This document shows, piece by piece, positions 35,944 through 46,777 of a stretch of 64,000 bases of DNA. Numbering within the stretch: the stretch's first letter is position 1; each line of letters begins with the position of its first letter. A program made the translations under genes and the position numbers. Source of the DNA: Ceraceosorus guamensis (Eukaryota; Basidiomycota; Exobasidiomycetes; Ceraceosorales; Ceraceosoraceae); assembly GCF_003144195.1 (NCBI RefSeq), contig NW_020290017.1, positions 198,038 through 262,037 of the forward strand, read 5' to 3'. Below the pieces are notes generated by a model. That model was not told where the DNA came from, did no database searches, and worked only from the letters and a program-made list of their open reading frames with translations.

Positions 35944-37368
35944 CTAATCTTCGGGAATGGCCTCCTGAGAAGCAGAAGAATCGTTTTCGGCCTCGCTGCC
36001 CGAGTTCTGAAGGCCGAAACCTCCCGCCAGTGCTTCTGTGAGCTCATCCACTCTGTTGATGCAGCACTGGGCGTGCATCGCTTGCAGGTCCAAATTCTCC
36101 TTCCTAGCGAAGTCAAGCCACTCGCGGTCACTCCGAGCTTTATGACCCAATCGGCAGTAGTGGTCTTGAAGCTCCGCGAGCGCTCGAGAGACCGGGGAGC
36201 GATTGTGCCAGAGTTGTGTGCGCAAAGCGTCGCACTCTTCCTCCCTCTCCTCCAGACAAGCCCGGAGGCGCTTCTCCTCCGAGCCTGGGCTGCTCGACTG
36301 CGGTTGCTCGGATTCTTGCCTCACATGTACCCCCGTCATGTCGTCCACTTCGACTTTGACGCGTGGATCGGGGCCGTCGGTCTGTGGTGCTGTATGAGGC
36401 TCCACGATTTCGAAGTCCAGATCTTCTTCAACTTTGACGCGAGGAACGTCGGCCTCCACGCGAGGGGCACGACGCACCTCCACAATCTCAAAGTCAGGCA
36501 CCATATCAGCTTCGATGATGTCCGTTCTTGACTCCGCAGTGGGCGGGGAGCGGTGCTGGGCAGCCTGTCGCTCGCGTTCGGCAAGCTGGCGCTCACGCTC
36601 GTCAAGCTCATGGTCCCGCTGACGTACGAGAGGCTCAGCGCCGAGAACGCGATTGTACTCCGCCTCTCGACCTTCGAGAGCCATTTGTCGTGAGCGGAGG
36701 CTCGTCTCCCATTCCCTCGCTTGCTGGTCCAGAGCTTGCCGAAAGTTGTTGGCGAGCTGCTGCTGCAAGCTGGTGGCGGCGTTGAGTTCCTGATCGCGCG
36801 TCGCAAGGCTTTGCTCGCAGTGGGCTTGATGCTCAGCGCAGGCGGCCTGCTGCTGAGCAAGCCTTTGCTCTGCGTCACAGAGTTGTTGGCGCTGCTGATC
36901 AAGGTAGCCCTGCTTCGCATTCGCCTCCTTCACCTGCGTCTCTAGACTCTGGTGGAGAGCGCGCTTTTGAGTGTCTTCGTAGGCATTGAGCTCCTCTCGA
37001 AGCTTAGCCCACTCGTTCTTCTTGACTGCGGCAAGCTCCTCGTCCAACGCTTCACGTCGAGCCTGCGCCTCTTTCGCCAAGTCGCTCTCGAGCTCGGCCC
37101 ATGCTTTGACTCTCTCGCTGCCCGTCTCTTCTTCGAGCTTTCGCTGGTTTGCCTGGCGGCGAGATGCGAGACCATGCTGAGAAGCGATCTTCTGAATGCG
37201 CGTGTATGCTGCTTCAGCGGCTTTGCGGTCGCTTGCGTTTTGCTTTGAGCGCTGCTTCGAAGTGACCGAGCTACTGGACCCCGCAACTTGGTCCGTCTCC
37301 TCTGCCTCGGGGCTTGTCTCGCCTAGCGCCGCTCGCTGATGCTTCTTGGCTCTCCATTCCTTGCGCAT
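35944..37368 (-). CDS. Coiled-coil family gene E, with repeated VKVE motifs
   Basis: Function unknown; single exon, 474 aa. Basic start MRKEWRAKKHQRAALG; family box DRKAAEAAYTRIQKIASQHG at about residues 48-67. A long coiled coil rich in Glu/Arg/Gln/Ala follows (to about 290). Next comes an acidic linker with a twice-repeated module: DFEIVE followed by PRVKVE (about 300-360). VKVE fits the SUMO-attachment consensus and the hydrophobic DFEIVE resembles a SUMO-interacting stretch; both are inferences. The C-terminal domain EEKRLRACLEEREEE matches the distal part of gene A. Ends with an acidic Ser-rich tail. No membrane segment. Confidence 0.75.
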   Translation of the reverse strand: MRKEWRAKKHQRAALGETSPEAEETDQVAGSSSSVTSKQRSKQNASDRKAAEAAYTRIQKIASQHGLASRRQANQRKLEEETGSERVKAWAELESDLAKEAQARREALDEELAAVKKNEWAKLREELNAYEDTQKRALHQSLETQVKEANAKQGYLDQQRQQLCDAEQRLAQQQAACAEHQAHCEQSLATRDQELNAATSLQQQLANNFRQALDQQAREWETSLRSRQMALEGREAEYNRVLGAEPLVRQRDHELDERERQLAERERQAAQHRSPPTAESRTDIIEADMVPDFEIVEVRRAPRVEADVPRVKVEEDLDFEIVEPHTAPQTDGPDPRVKVEVDDMTGVHVRQESEQPQSSSPGSEEKRLRACLEEREEECDALRTQLWHNRSPVSRALAELQDHYCRLGHKARSDREWLDFARKENLDLQAMHAQCCINRVDELTEALAGGFGLQNSGSEAENDSSASQEAIPED

Positions 37369-40300
37369 CCTTACGATAAGTACGGTGAGACGATACGTAG
37401 GAAGAGAAAGTCAGAAGCTGGCGTGGAGACAAGACAATCGAGTGTCAGCAAGCGCATCGTCTTTTCCGCAAGAAGCCGATGTCAGCTACTCACATAGAGG
37501 AAGCTGGTTTCCGACCTTCGATCAGAATGGGTCGACCGCGAATGTGGTTCAGCAGTGATGCGTACTGAGCACCGAGCCTGACCGAGATTGAATGGCGAAG
37601 GACACTGAGGATGAGCAGAGACTGGTGCCTAGCGGGGACTGGTGGCGAGTGGGGACTGATGGCGAGCGGGGACTAATGGAGAGCGGACAGCGAGGACGAA
37701 TGGAGACTGATGCTGGACGGGGACTGATGCTGGACGGAAACTGATGCTGGTCGGGGACTGATGCTGATCGGGAACTGACACTCGTCGGAGAGTGAGGCTG
37801 ATGGGAGACTGATGATGATCGACAATGATGGTGACGCAAGAGTTCTAATGAAAGCGCGACGGTGGTGAACCCGGGATGATAGTGAACGGACACAGAGTAC
37901 CGACACTCTTCTGTACAAGTGGTTGCGCTTCTCGGTGCTTATGGTCTACAGCGAAGAAAAGGTTAGGCAGCAAAGGTTTGAGGCTTCGCGTAAGCTTTGA
38001 CTTCGTCAATATGACGCTCAGGGCTTTTTGACTCTGTGCTTTGGAGTCGAGGTGAGGACAGAAATGAGAAAGATGCAGAATCATAAGAGTTGTGGATAGG
38101 CCTCAAGTATCGAAGCTCAAAACAGTCATGAATCTGCAGCCGTAAGTGACAGATTTGAAGGCATGGCGGACCCTCAGTCACGAGTGCGACTAGACGTGAC
38201 ACGATCGAGCCAAACACTCACGCTTCGATCGGGAGTGCTGGGTGTCGAGCATGGCGTGAACCCCTCGCATGGAGGGCAGCCGCTCGGTGCCGCTGCCGCG
38301 GCTAGCTCGCGCGCCGCGCACCCTGCCTGCACCGCCTCGTGTGCACTTGGCGGTTTGGCCGCCCGCTCGGTAGAGAAGCGCTCAGCGCTCGTGCCTTCAC
38401 TCACGGCTGCTGGCAGCAGCCTGACATGCCATGACCGCTAGGTCTGAGGAGCTTCATGCTCGGATAGCTTGATAGGCAGCCAGAAGAAGACCAGGACAAT
38501 CTTTGCCAAGCCAGCACATCCAAGAGGACGCTGATGTTGCTTGGCCTTGAAATGCGCCCTGAACGCATATAAGCGATGTGAATGAATGTCCGCCTCGCTG
38601 GAGCAAGACGCTACAGTTTAGCCCGAAGCGCTCTTCTTAGTGCGTGAGCCAGAGGACAATTTATCGTAATTCCTTTCAAGTAAAGCATCATTTCTAGACG
38701 TCACGTTTGATTGGTGGCTGTTGCTTTATTTTGAAGAGACGATTTCAGGACCTCGGTGTCCTCTGTTCACGTGATCGGTGCTTGCTGTGAGAGCAGATAA
38801 GATTCGTGCCGACTGGGGGTCCACGTAAAGGGTTTGGCAGGAGTATATATATATATACACGTATGAGAACGGGTCCGTTCCTCGCTTAGACTGCTCAGCT
38901 GTCTCGAGCACCAGCGCACGGGGCGCTCATGCATCCTTATTTGAAGACAAACCTTTGCATGCTCTGCCGAGTCGTTGAAAGATGGGCCGCGCTTATATGC
39001 CGAGAGTGGCCGAATCAAAATGACACACACACCCCGCGCTGGAACCTCGACGTTAATTTGCTTTTCATTCCCTTTCCAATTTGAGCCGCTTAGCCCCGCA
39101 AGTCTCGTCATCGTCATGTGTTTAGAACGCCGCATCGGAAAAGCAGGCGGTACATATACTGGTTTCACTTGTCCGTGCCTGAATCTACCTGTAAGTTGAC
39201 TGAACCGCGCCAAGGCGTCTCTACCCGCAGACGGCGCTGAAGGAAGCCCCCCGAGGGCGCGAGGAGTGTGCAAGTCGACGGATTACCGAGACTCAGACCT
39301 CGACAATTGCTCAGTTCCGTTACTGCTCACAAACGAGAGGCGTGCATTCAAGATTTCGGCAACCTAATCCAAATGCGGACAAAGTGAGCGGCGGTCCCGC
39401 CTTCCAGCCGCAAATTCAACGCCAGATCTTGTCTCTCAAGATTGACGAACGTTGCGCGCGCGGATTCTTGCAGCTTCTATTGCGCGCACCACTTTGAGAC
39501 ATATCTCGCCGCAAAATCTGCCCTCGTGAGCCTGCACTCGTAGCCGAGCATTCTCCTCCGCATCCCATATTACACGTTCGAGCACAAGCAACAACGGCAT
39601 CTTGCCGCGAATGTCGAGTATATGGCTGTTCTGCGCCCGCTTCGAGCACTCCTACCTCTCCATGATGCATCTTCTGCCCGCAATGGTCCCGCATCATTCT
39701 GGTTCACACGCAGACAGCGTTCAAGTAAGCAGATCGCCACAAAAGCTGCGCAGAGCAAACACAAGTTTTGATGGAGAGATCGCGCGCGCAAAGGCGCGCG
39801 GCATAGGGCGGTAGTAGCCCTACCGCACACCCGACTCGATGGTTCACGAAGGAGACGTATCCATATTTGGATGGTGGGCGCGCTTTTCGCGCGTGTGCTC
39901 GTACATGAACTTGTAAGTATCGAATGAGTCACTCTGCGGTGAGAGCGAGTTTGTGGAGTCAGAGACAAAGGTCGGGTCGCAAGTAACGACCGCGCGCGCC
40001 GGGAAGGAGGGGGGAAAGTAGGGCAATAGGGTCCGCGTCACATTGGCGAGGAGTGACAGAGACGGAGCGGTCCTCAGAAGATATTCTACGAAAGTGTGTG
40101 GATGGCGACTGCGGACGATGGGTCGGTAGTAAACTTGGTACGGAAGACGTTCGGGTGGCTGAGACTTGACGGATCCTGACGCGCACGTCACGGACGAAGC
40201 ACCACGGGTGCGGACGGACCGAGACCGTGATTGCTCAGAACAGCGGCGCTTGGGAGTACGACTCGGAAGCAGTGCAGACCTAGTTGAAAGGTGGATGCTG

Positions 40301-40423
40301 ACATGATGCCAGATCTTGAGGCGAAGCGCCTTGTAGATCTAGATCGCGAAGGCGATTATTTCTCAGCGACGAAGGTCGTGCACTTGCTATGAGCATTGCA
40401 CATGGACGGAGCACTCACTCAGC
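37369..40423. other. Gene-poor spacer between coiled-coil genes E and F
   Basis: About 3 kb without a recognisable gene. Contains the minisatellite at 37620-37830, a TATATATATATACA run near 38846-38859, and GC-rich stretches (38270-38370). Open frames of up to about 170 codons have no domain. Confidence 0.45.
37620..37830. repeat. Minisatellite, about 17-bp unit
   Basis: Imperfect tandem units of the type GGGGACTGATGCTGGAC repeat roughly 11-12 times, more diverged toward both ends. It lies upstream of coiled-coil gene E (minus strand), about 250 bp from its start. Confidence 0.8.
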
Positions 40424-41743
40424 TTATGGCGAGGATGGGGCCTCAGCTGGAGGCTGTGGAGTCCCGACTTCGGTGTCGGCGGAGACTTGGCGCCCGTGAG
40501 CAGATGCTGGAGCGTTGTGCGCCACGACCAACGCAGTGCCGATGTCCTCGAGGTCGAAAGTTGGCGTCTCGGGAGCGTGAGGAATTTGGCGGAATTGCGG
40601 GGTCGGCGAGTACCGTGGACTCCCCATCTCACTGGGGTCCTCCATGAGGAGCCGGCCGCCATACGCCGCTTGCGGCTGATCAACCGTGGTACCCGGCGCC
40701 GCATCCACCGTGCTCCTCTGAAACCTCGCTCGCCACTCAGGGTTCACCCACTCTTCTGCATCCGCTTCTGTCTCCACCTCCATCTCTTGACCAGCCTCTT
40801 GCGCTCCCGCCGGTTGTGCACGGCCATTCATGAGCCACCAAGCAGGGAGAATGGGCACTGTGTCCTGCGCTCGCTGTTCTGAAAGCTCCTCCTCCGCTTC
40901 CTCCATGCGAAGCTCCAGCTGGCGAGCAAGCTCGTCATCGACCCTCTCGCACTCTTGGGTCCAACGCTGGGCCAGAGCTGTTTCGACCTCCTCCTTCCTT
41001 TGCTGACTGTAGGCGTTGAGCTGCTGGTCCAGCTCATGTCTGTGCTGGGCGAATTCGCGATTGATGCGACTGTTCTCGCGCGCGCGGGTCTCTGCTACCT
41101 CGCCAGCCAAAGTCGCTTCGGCCTGCTGACGTCGCTCCGCAACGTCTTGATCGATCCGCTGACGGATGTCAGCAGCCTCTTCCTGAATCCGCTGCCGAGA
41201 TCCAGCAGCCTCTTCCTGAATCCGCTGCCGAGATCCAGCAGCCTCTTCCTGAATCCGCTGACGGAGGTCAGCAGCCTCTTCCTGAATCCGCTGACGGAGG
41301 TCAGCAGCCTCTTCCTCCATCCGCTGACGGAGGTCACGAGCCTCTTTCTCCATCCGCTGACGGAGGTCAGCGGCCTCTTCCTCAATCCGCTGACGTAGGT
41401 CAGAAGCCTCTTGATCCATCCGCTGACGGAGTCCAGCAGCCTCCTCGGCGATCTGCTGACGACCATCAGCAGCTTCACGTTCCAGGATGGCCTGGATTTC
41501 CTCGCGACCAGCTTGGAGAAGGCGCTCCAATTGAGCAGTGGCGCGCTCCTTCGCATTTTGATCCGCGAGCTTCTGTGCGTCGGCCAAGCGGTTCTGATAA
41601 GCTACCTGAATTCCAGCCCTTTGTTGGGGGGTCAGGCGCGGTTCGGTGGAGGCGATGGTGTCACTGGTGACTCGGTTGTCTCCAGACTCGCGCTCGCCCT
41701 CGTCGATGGGTGCTTGAGACTTTCTGTGACGTGAACGCGCCAT
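40424..41743 (-). CDS. Coiled-coil family gene F (11-residue repeats)
   Basis: Function unknown; single exon, 439 aa from the ATG at 41743 (MARSRHRKSQAPID), matching the MAR-basic starts of genes C and D. The frame is open 87 nt further upstream. Family box LTPQQRAGIQVAYQNRLADA at about residues 38-57. About ten 11-residue repeats of the type LRQRIEEEAAD / SRQRIQEEAAG follow (encoded about 41150-41450 by near-identical 33-bp units). An 11-residue period is typical of hendecad (right-handed) coiled coils. Then comes an acidic C-terminal third with AEEWVNPEWRARFQRS and Pro/Ser-rich sequence. No signal peptide or membrane segment. Confidence 0.75.
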   Translation of the reverse strand: MARSRHRKSQAPIDEGERESGDNRVTSDTIASTEPRLTPQQRAGIQVAYQNRLADAQKLADQNAKERATAQLERLLQAGREEIQAILEREAADGRQQIAEEAAGLRQRMDQEASDLRQRIEEEAADLRQRMEKEARDLRQRMEEEAADLRQRIQEEAADLRQRIQEEAAGSRQRIQEEAAGSRQRIQEEAADIRQRIDQDVAERRQQAEATLAGEVAETRARENSRINREFAQHRHELDQQLNAYSQQRKEEVETALAQRWTQECERVDDELARQLELRMEEAEEELSEQRAQDTVPILPAWWLMNGRAQPAGAQEAGQEMEVETEADAEEWVNPEWRARFQRSTVDAAPGTTVDQPQAAYGGRLLMEDPSEMGSPRYSPTPQFRQIPHAPETPTFDLEDIGTALVVAHNAPASAHGRQVSADTEVGTPQPPAEAPSSP

Positions 41744-43405
41744 CGTTGCGGATCTGTGTGTAAGAAAGGCGGCAGAATCTTCATCAGCTCCGGTGCCTTG
41801 CGTTCGCTCTACCCGACATCTAACATTCAACCACCAGCTTTGAGCACATCACTCACCTGTCGCGGAGGGTGCTTGTATCTGTTGGCAGAGTGATCTTGCT
41901 CTATGTCCAGAAGCCTGGTACGTCGTTGGCGTATATACGGGCCGCGCTCGACCTAGTAGGCCTACAGTCGATGTGACCGAGTCGAAAGATGCTTGGTTTA
42001 GGAATGTGAGCGGTGATGATCGGCCGGACAAATGCTTTCGGAGAGAAGCAGGTGAAGCTGGCTCGTAGCTGGTAAGAGTGCTTGGCAATGTCCCGCAAGG
42101 GTGTTCAAAGACTCATACGGACAGAGCAACGACGTAGTGGTGTGAGTTTCCGAAGGTCGAGACATAGCGAGATGTTGTAGAATGTCATACATGGCGATTC
42201 ACGATTGCTGGGCCTACTACTGGGCCATGACCTTGAAGGCACGCCGCTGTGCGGTGTGGTGCTGAGCGGCACGACCCCTTGCATGGCGAGCATCTGTCGC
42301 CAGTAAAAGTGGTAGCAGCGTAGGTGCATGCACGCAAGCGCGATCGATGAGCCACGGCGAACGTTGATCGCGGCGCGTGGCCCTTCCGCTATCCTCGCAT
42401 CCCGCAAACGAGCTGTGCGTTGCATTTGAGCTTTGTTGCTGGTGTGGAAGCAGCGTACATATTTTAGACGAGCCTTGAATGTGTCGTGGTCTTGCTCTCA
42501 GCATCAACGAGGGACAGCGTGCAGTCCCCGGCGAGCTAGTGACTATTGGGTCAAGCTCCTAGCGGCACTCTTGACTCGTGACTTGCGGAATCGTCCATCG
42601 TGGGTGTGCTATCCCCGCGCAGGAGTGACTCTTCCCAATCACGTGAATGTGTGAGCAACGAGAAAGCTTGGTAGGAGAAGAAGAAGGCGCTGGCGCGCAT
42701 GCGTCATCGCGGCGTGGCGCCGGCACCGTCGCGTGGATCACGTGGGTGTCGCTCGGCACGAGCCATCCCTCACTTCGCGAAGTCGAGTGAGTCGTGCGCG
42801 CAGCCTAGCTGAAGCCAGCAGAGTGGGTCTTGAGTCACGAGTCTTGGGTCATGGAAGTTTGAGTGGTGAGTGGGGATCGTATCGCGTTGCAGCTTGAGAT
42901 GATGTTCTCGTGCGAGTCAGCAAGCCACGCATCGCCATGGGGCGCGCAGTGTGCCCGAAGGCGAGAGTCACGAGTGGCACGGGAAGCAAGTAAGTTGCCC
43001 ATTTCGCAGTGAGCTCAACTTCTTCATGATGCTGTCCATCGTACCTTCCGCTTCGGCTTACGGAACACCTACTGTCCTGTGATGATAGCATTCATCTTCT
43101 CCTTTGCCTCGGTCTTCTCTTGACTTCAACTCCGGCATGTCAGCAGTCTTGCGCCTTCGTGTGACACGCTCAGCACGTGCAGTAGCTCAAGCTTCCTCGA
43201 CGCTCTCAGCTTCAACCCTCGCTCGAGTTTCTTGCCGCCAGAACGATATTGACGTCTCTTGAAGCCGAGGGGGAGTCGATCTTGACTTAGAACCGCGGAC
43301 CTTGCGGGATCTGCGTAGGCATCGAGAGGCAAGTGCTTCCATCCGGAGTCCGGAAAAAAACGCGTATTGTACTTGAAAAGCGGCACGCGTCCTACCACGC
43401 ATACC
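41744..43405. other. Intergenic, no gene recognised
   Basis: Upstream region of coiled-coil gene F and further spacer. GACTC-type words recur at 42568-42582 and 42825-42855. Open frames are short. Confidence 0.45.
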
Positions 43406-43502
43406 GCACCGATAGCCTAGGGGGCTTAGCGCACAAGCGCTAGTAGTAGCCTGTTGTAGTCTGAACAACAGAACCTGCTCGGTTCGATTCCGAGCAGAGT
43501 CG
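43406..43502 (+). tRNA. tRNA-like unit c (isotype unresolved)
   Basis: About 97 nt. A-box-like TAGCCTAGGGGG; perfect B box GGTTCGATTCC within an extended 8-bp T-arm stem (CTGCTCGG/CCGAGCAG). A 7-bp stem CTGTTGT/ACAACAG with a 7-nt loop precedes the T arm and could be a class-II variable arm. It carries the same hairpin AGCGC-ACAA-GCGCT (43428-43441). The flanks do not form a convincing acceptor stem, so this is the weakest of the three as a functional tRNA. Confidence 0.4.
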
Positions 43503-46500
43503 CTACGCCAAAGACCGTCCAGACATTCCCGAACACGTCGGAGAGCATGCCAGAGGAGAGTTCGCAACAGATCCCGCGGCAAGACGCTCCTGCACCCGCG
43601 AAGGAAGAGCCTGGACAACCATTGGTTTTTGCTTCGCATTTCTTTTTTGCCTTACAGCCGTGCATCCGACCATTCACGAATGCATCCGCGTCGCTTCCTT
43701 TCCATTGGAGGTGCGAGAGGCACGTGAGCATGCAGGCATTTGGCGACATCGAGGATGCAGGTGTTCTTCTGCTTTGGATGTCATCGAGCAGTAATTCACT
43801 GGTGATCACCAGCCAGCTAGCCAGCACTGCCTCTGCCGTCGTCAGCACCACTGCGTCCGCACTCTTGCGCAAACCAACCTCGCCATCCTCCAAAGTTCGA
43901 GCCGTCCCAAGTCGGCACAAGTGCAAGACGCAAGACGCCAAAGCCGCCACACTGACTCGAGACTTGGGGTTGAGGTGATAGGCAGCGCCCGGCTCGCCTC
44001 GCTGTAAGTGCTGACTCTTCACGGCTACGGTGCTAATTCTAGCTTACACTTCGTGCTATCTTCGGTCGTGGTTGAGTTGGATTTCCAGCTCGATGACACC
44101 GCCCCACCAAATTGGCATCCAGCATCGCGGCTACATGTTTAGCACTTTGCTCCTCGCCCAGCGTAGGAGCATCCATGACGCCATTCGGCGACGGGCATCG
44201 AGAGAAAGATTGGAAGCGGCATGGCCCGCGGCCGGGCCTATGAATGTCACTCTGTGGCCAAAGGCGCGAGGAAATTGCCGTAGGTTTGGCCTTACATGCG
44301 CACGCGTCCAGTGAGCGTTCTTGAGGGAGAAGCATCCTATGTCTCCCACACTCGTAGGCTCTCCTCGACACTTGAGGCGGTGAAGAGCTTCGACCAGCGG
44401 AGCAGGAGCGTGCTTGAGGGGCTGCCAGCAGGGGAATTTGGCCGCCCTCTCAGCCACATCAGCGCTGGCTGGGAAGAACGCGGTATGTGTCCAGTGTCCC
44501 CTGGCGGGGCAGCGTAGGTGTCTTGATGCTCACATCGACCTTATGCTCGCTGCTGTATCCCCACATCGGACGCAGGGGTTGCCTAGGCGATGGGCAGATG
44601 GAAACACTGTGCGAGAAAGAGGCGCATCGAGCACGCGCGGATGGATCACAGTGGCCCAACCTACCCACAAGTGAGGCACTCGATCGACCGACTTGGCAAT
44701 GTCGGGCAGCGTGCGCTCACACATGCCGGGCTGGACACACCTTCAGGATGCGTAAAGGGCAGGGATGTTTCGGCAGCCGAATGGAGGGTGGTAGTCCTTG
44801 CAATGTGGTGGAAGAGTGGGGAGAGCGGGAAAGAAGCAAAAGTGGCAGGATAAAGTTTGGATGCAATCCGCAATCTTGCTGCAATCCGGTCGAAAGCGTG
44901 GGAGATACCCCTTGAACGCTCTCAAAGAACGAGTCCCGGATCAACGGCACCGGACCAGCGCAAGGGCTAGGTCAGGGGTACTGCACGAAAGTTGCAGGAG
45001 CAGGAGAAACAACGCCGGCGCTGCGGTCTTGGATTTGTGGACTGCTGATATCTGGCCGGTGAAGAGTCTTAGACTAGCAGAAAAGCATGCAAAAAAGGCA
45101 GGAGGAACCAGAAGGCTCATGGGATTCTCAGCTCCGTTGCTGCTGCCCAGAGCTGCCGTTTTAAGTGGCGTGATGCCGGCGTGCTGCGAGCCCACAGTAG
45201 TCGCACGCACCTCTTTGCACCGACTAGGGCATCTGAATCTATTGACTGTGCGGGCGACTAGTGCCGGGACGGCGAGGTGCGTCTGCGGCACCGGCCTGTG
45301 CTTCTGCATTGCACCGAGGCAGCCTAGCTCCTATTCAGCTTGTCAGCACGCGCTGGTGCTTCAGAGGACTTCGCTTGCATGGTCAGACAGGCTGCAGATG
45401 CGTGGGGCCGCACCGGTCGGAGGAGGCGGGGCTGCGAAGAGGAGCTCGTAAGCAAGGCGGATGGACCGCGCGCCTCGCTTCGCAAGGAAGGTCGGAAGCG
45501 CGCCTCCATCAGAGCACGCATCCACGTGCACGACTACACATCCGATTACCTTGCTGCTGCGTGCGTCGCGGATCCGGACCGCAGATTTCAAACAGGACTA
45601 ACATGATCATCCACTAGCACACCATGAGCACAGCGGGGACACGAACGAAGCGCTGCAAGGAAACTGTACAAACGCGGGGGCTCGGGCCAGCGGAACGCGA
45701 TTCCCGCTATTGCCGTGTGTGCTCGCACTCAAGACTGCGAAATCCCGGCGCGTGAAGCACGTGACGCGTTCAAACCTGCAGCCTTCTTCCTTGTTCGACC
45801 TGCTGAGTGAACGCGTCGCGTCGGACATCAATTAACGCGTCATGACACGCGTCATCCGCGCCGACGACGCGTCTTAGCAAACCAAGCCGACCATTCTCCT
45901 TCTCGACCCCTCTATCTCGAGACCACGTTCCCTACTCCTACGATGGGTTGGCGTCCAGGGGCAGAGTAGTCCGACCCAAATCTCAACGTGATCAGCACCA
46001 CGTCGCTACTTGGCCCTCGCGAGGAAGCTCATGCTGCATTCGCATTGCCTATGGGAGACGTGAATCAGCCGGTCTGACCACCTCTCGCAGCGTATTGTGC
46101 TTGCGATTGAGATCAGTGCACCATGCCGTACAATATGGCCTGGGTGTGTGAGTGATTGTTTGGGCGTGTGAGGTTTGATTGGAGTCTACGTGTACCTATG
46201 CGCATGCTGCCAACGATCTTGAGCGGCAGCAGCGTGACGATGCGGGCCATTTTGACTGTTGTGGTGCCTCGCGTGCGTGTAGCGAGTTTGCAGCAGCAAG
46301 CAGCAGCAGCAGCAGCAGCAGCTAGCCGCAAAGAAGTTTCGCCCCGCGCTGCTGCGCTGCGTTGATGCGCGCCCAAAGTTGGTCACAATCACACCTCATG
46401 CGCGCGCGCGCGTCGGGCAGGGTACACCTTCACTCACGTCCATCACATCACACTCATCACCCCGGTCCAACATCGCCGAACTCGCCCCTCCGTCTCTTCA

Positions 46501-46777
46501 CGGAACCACCTCTGTGGCTGTCCGATACAACGCCACACATAGAAGATCGCTATCGTGATTGCTCAGGTTGACTCATTCCTCAGACCACTCGCAGCGCGCG
46601 CACCTCTCCCACCAACTCGCGGCACTCAGCACGCTGCCTGTGCTGAGCGAGAGCATCCGCGCCGACTTCCCCCAGCGCGCACTGTCTGCTATAAGCTGCT
46701 TCCAACATTCGCTTCTACCACTGCCCTCCGCCTCACTTTCGGTTTGCACTGCTGCTTACTCCTTTGGCTACCCGACC
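43503..46777. other. Spacer upstream of the Whi5/Nrm1-like gene
   Basis: About 3.3 kb. No gene recognised; frames at 43547-43978 (+), 43426-44022 (-) and 44798-45451 (+) have no domain or homologue I know. A CAG run lies at about 46291-46320. The ACGCGT cluster is listed separately. Confidence 0.45.
45764..45872. promoter_or_regulatory. Cluster of five ACGCGT (MCB/MBF-type) sites
   Basis: ACGCGT at 45764, 45811, 45835, 45847 and 45867 within 109 bp. In fungi this is the core recognised by MBF (Mbp1/Res-type) at G1/S promoters. It lies about 0.9-1.0 kb upstream of the Whi5/Nrm1-like start codon, the next gene on the right. Random expectation for a 6-mer is about one per 4 kb. Confidence 0.6.

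Noticed and set aside
35839-36531. 230-codon plus-strand frame, and similar frames opposite genes B, C and F
   Set aside because: Antisense shadows of coiled-coil coding sequence.
44798-45451. 217-codon plus-strand frame
   Set aside because: Arg/Ala/Cys-rich chance composition, no domain, no conserved splice structure, no homologue recognised.
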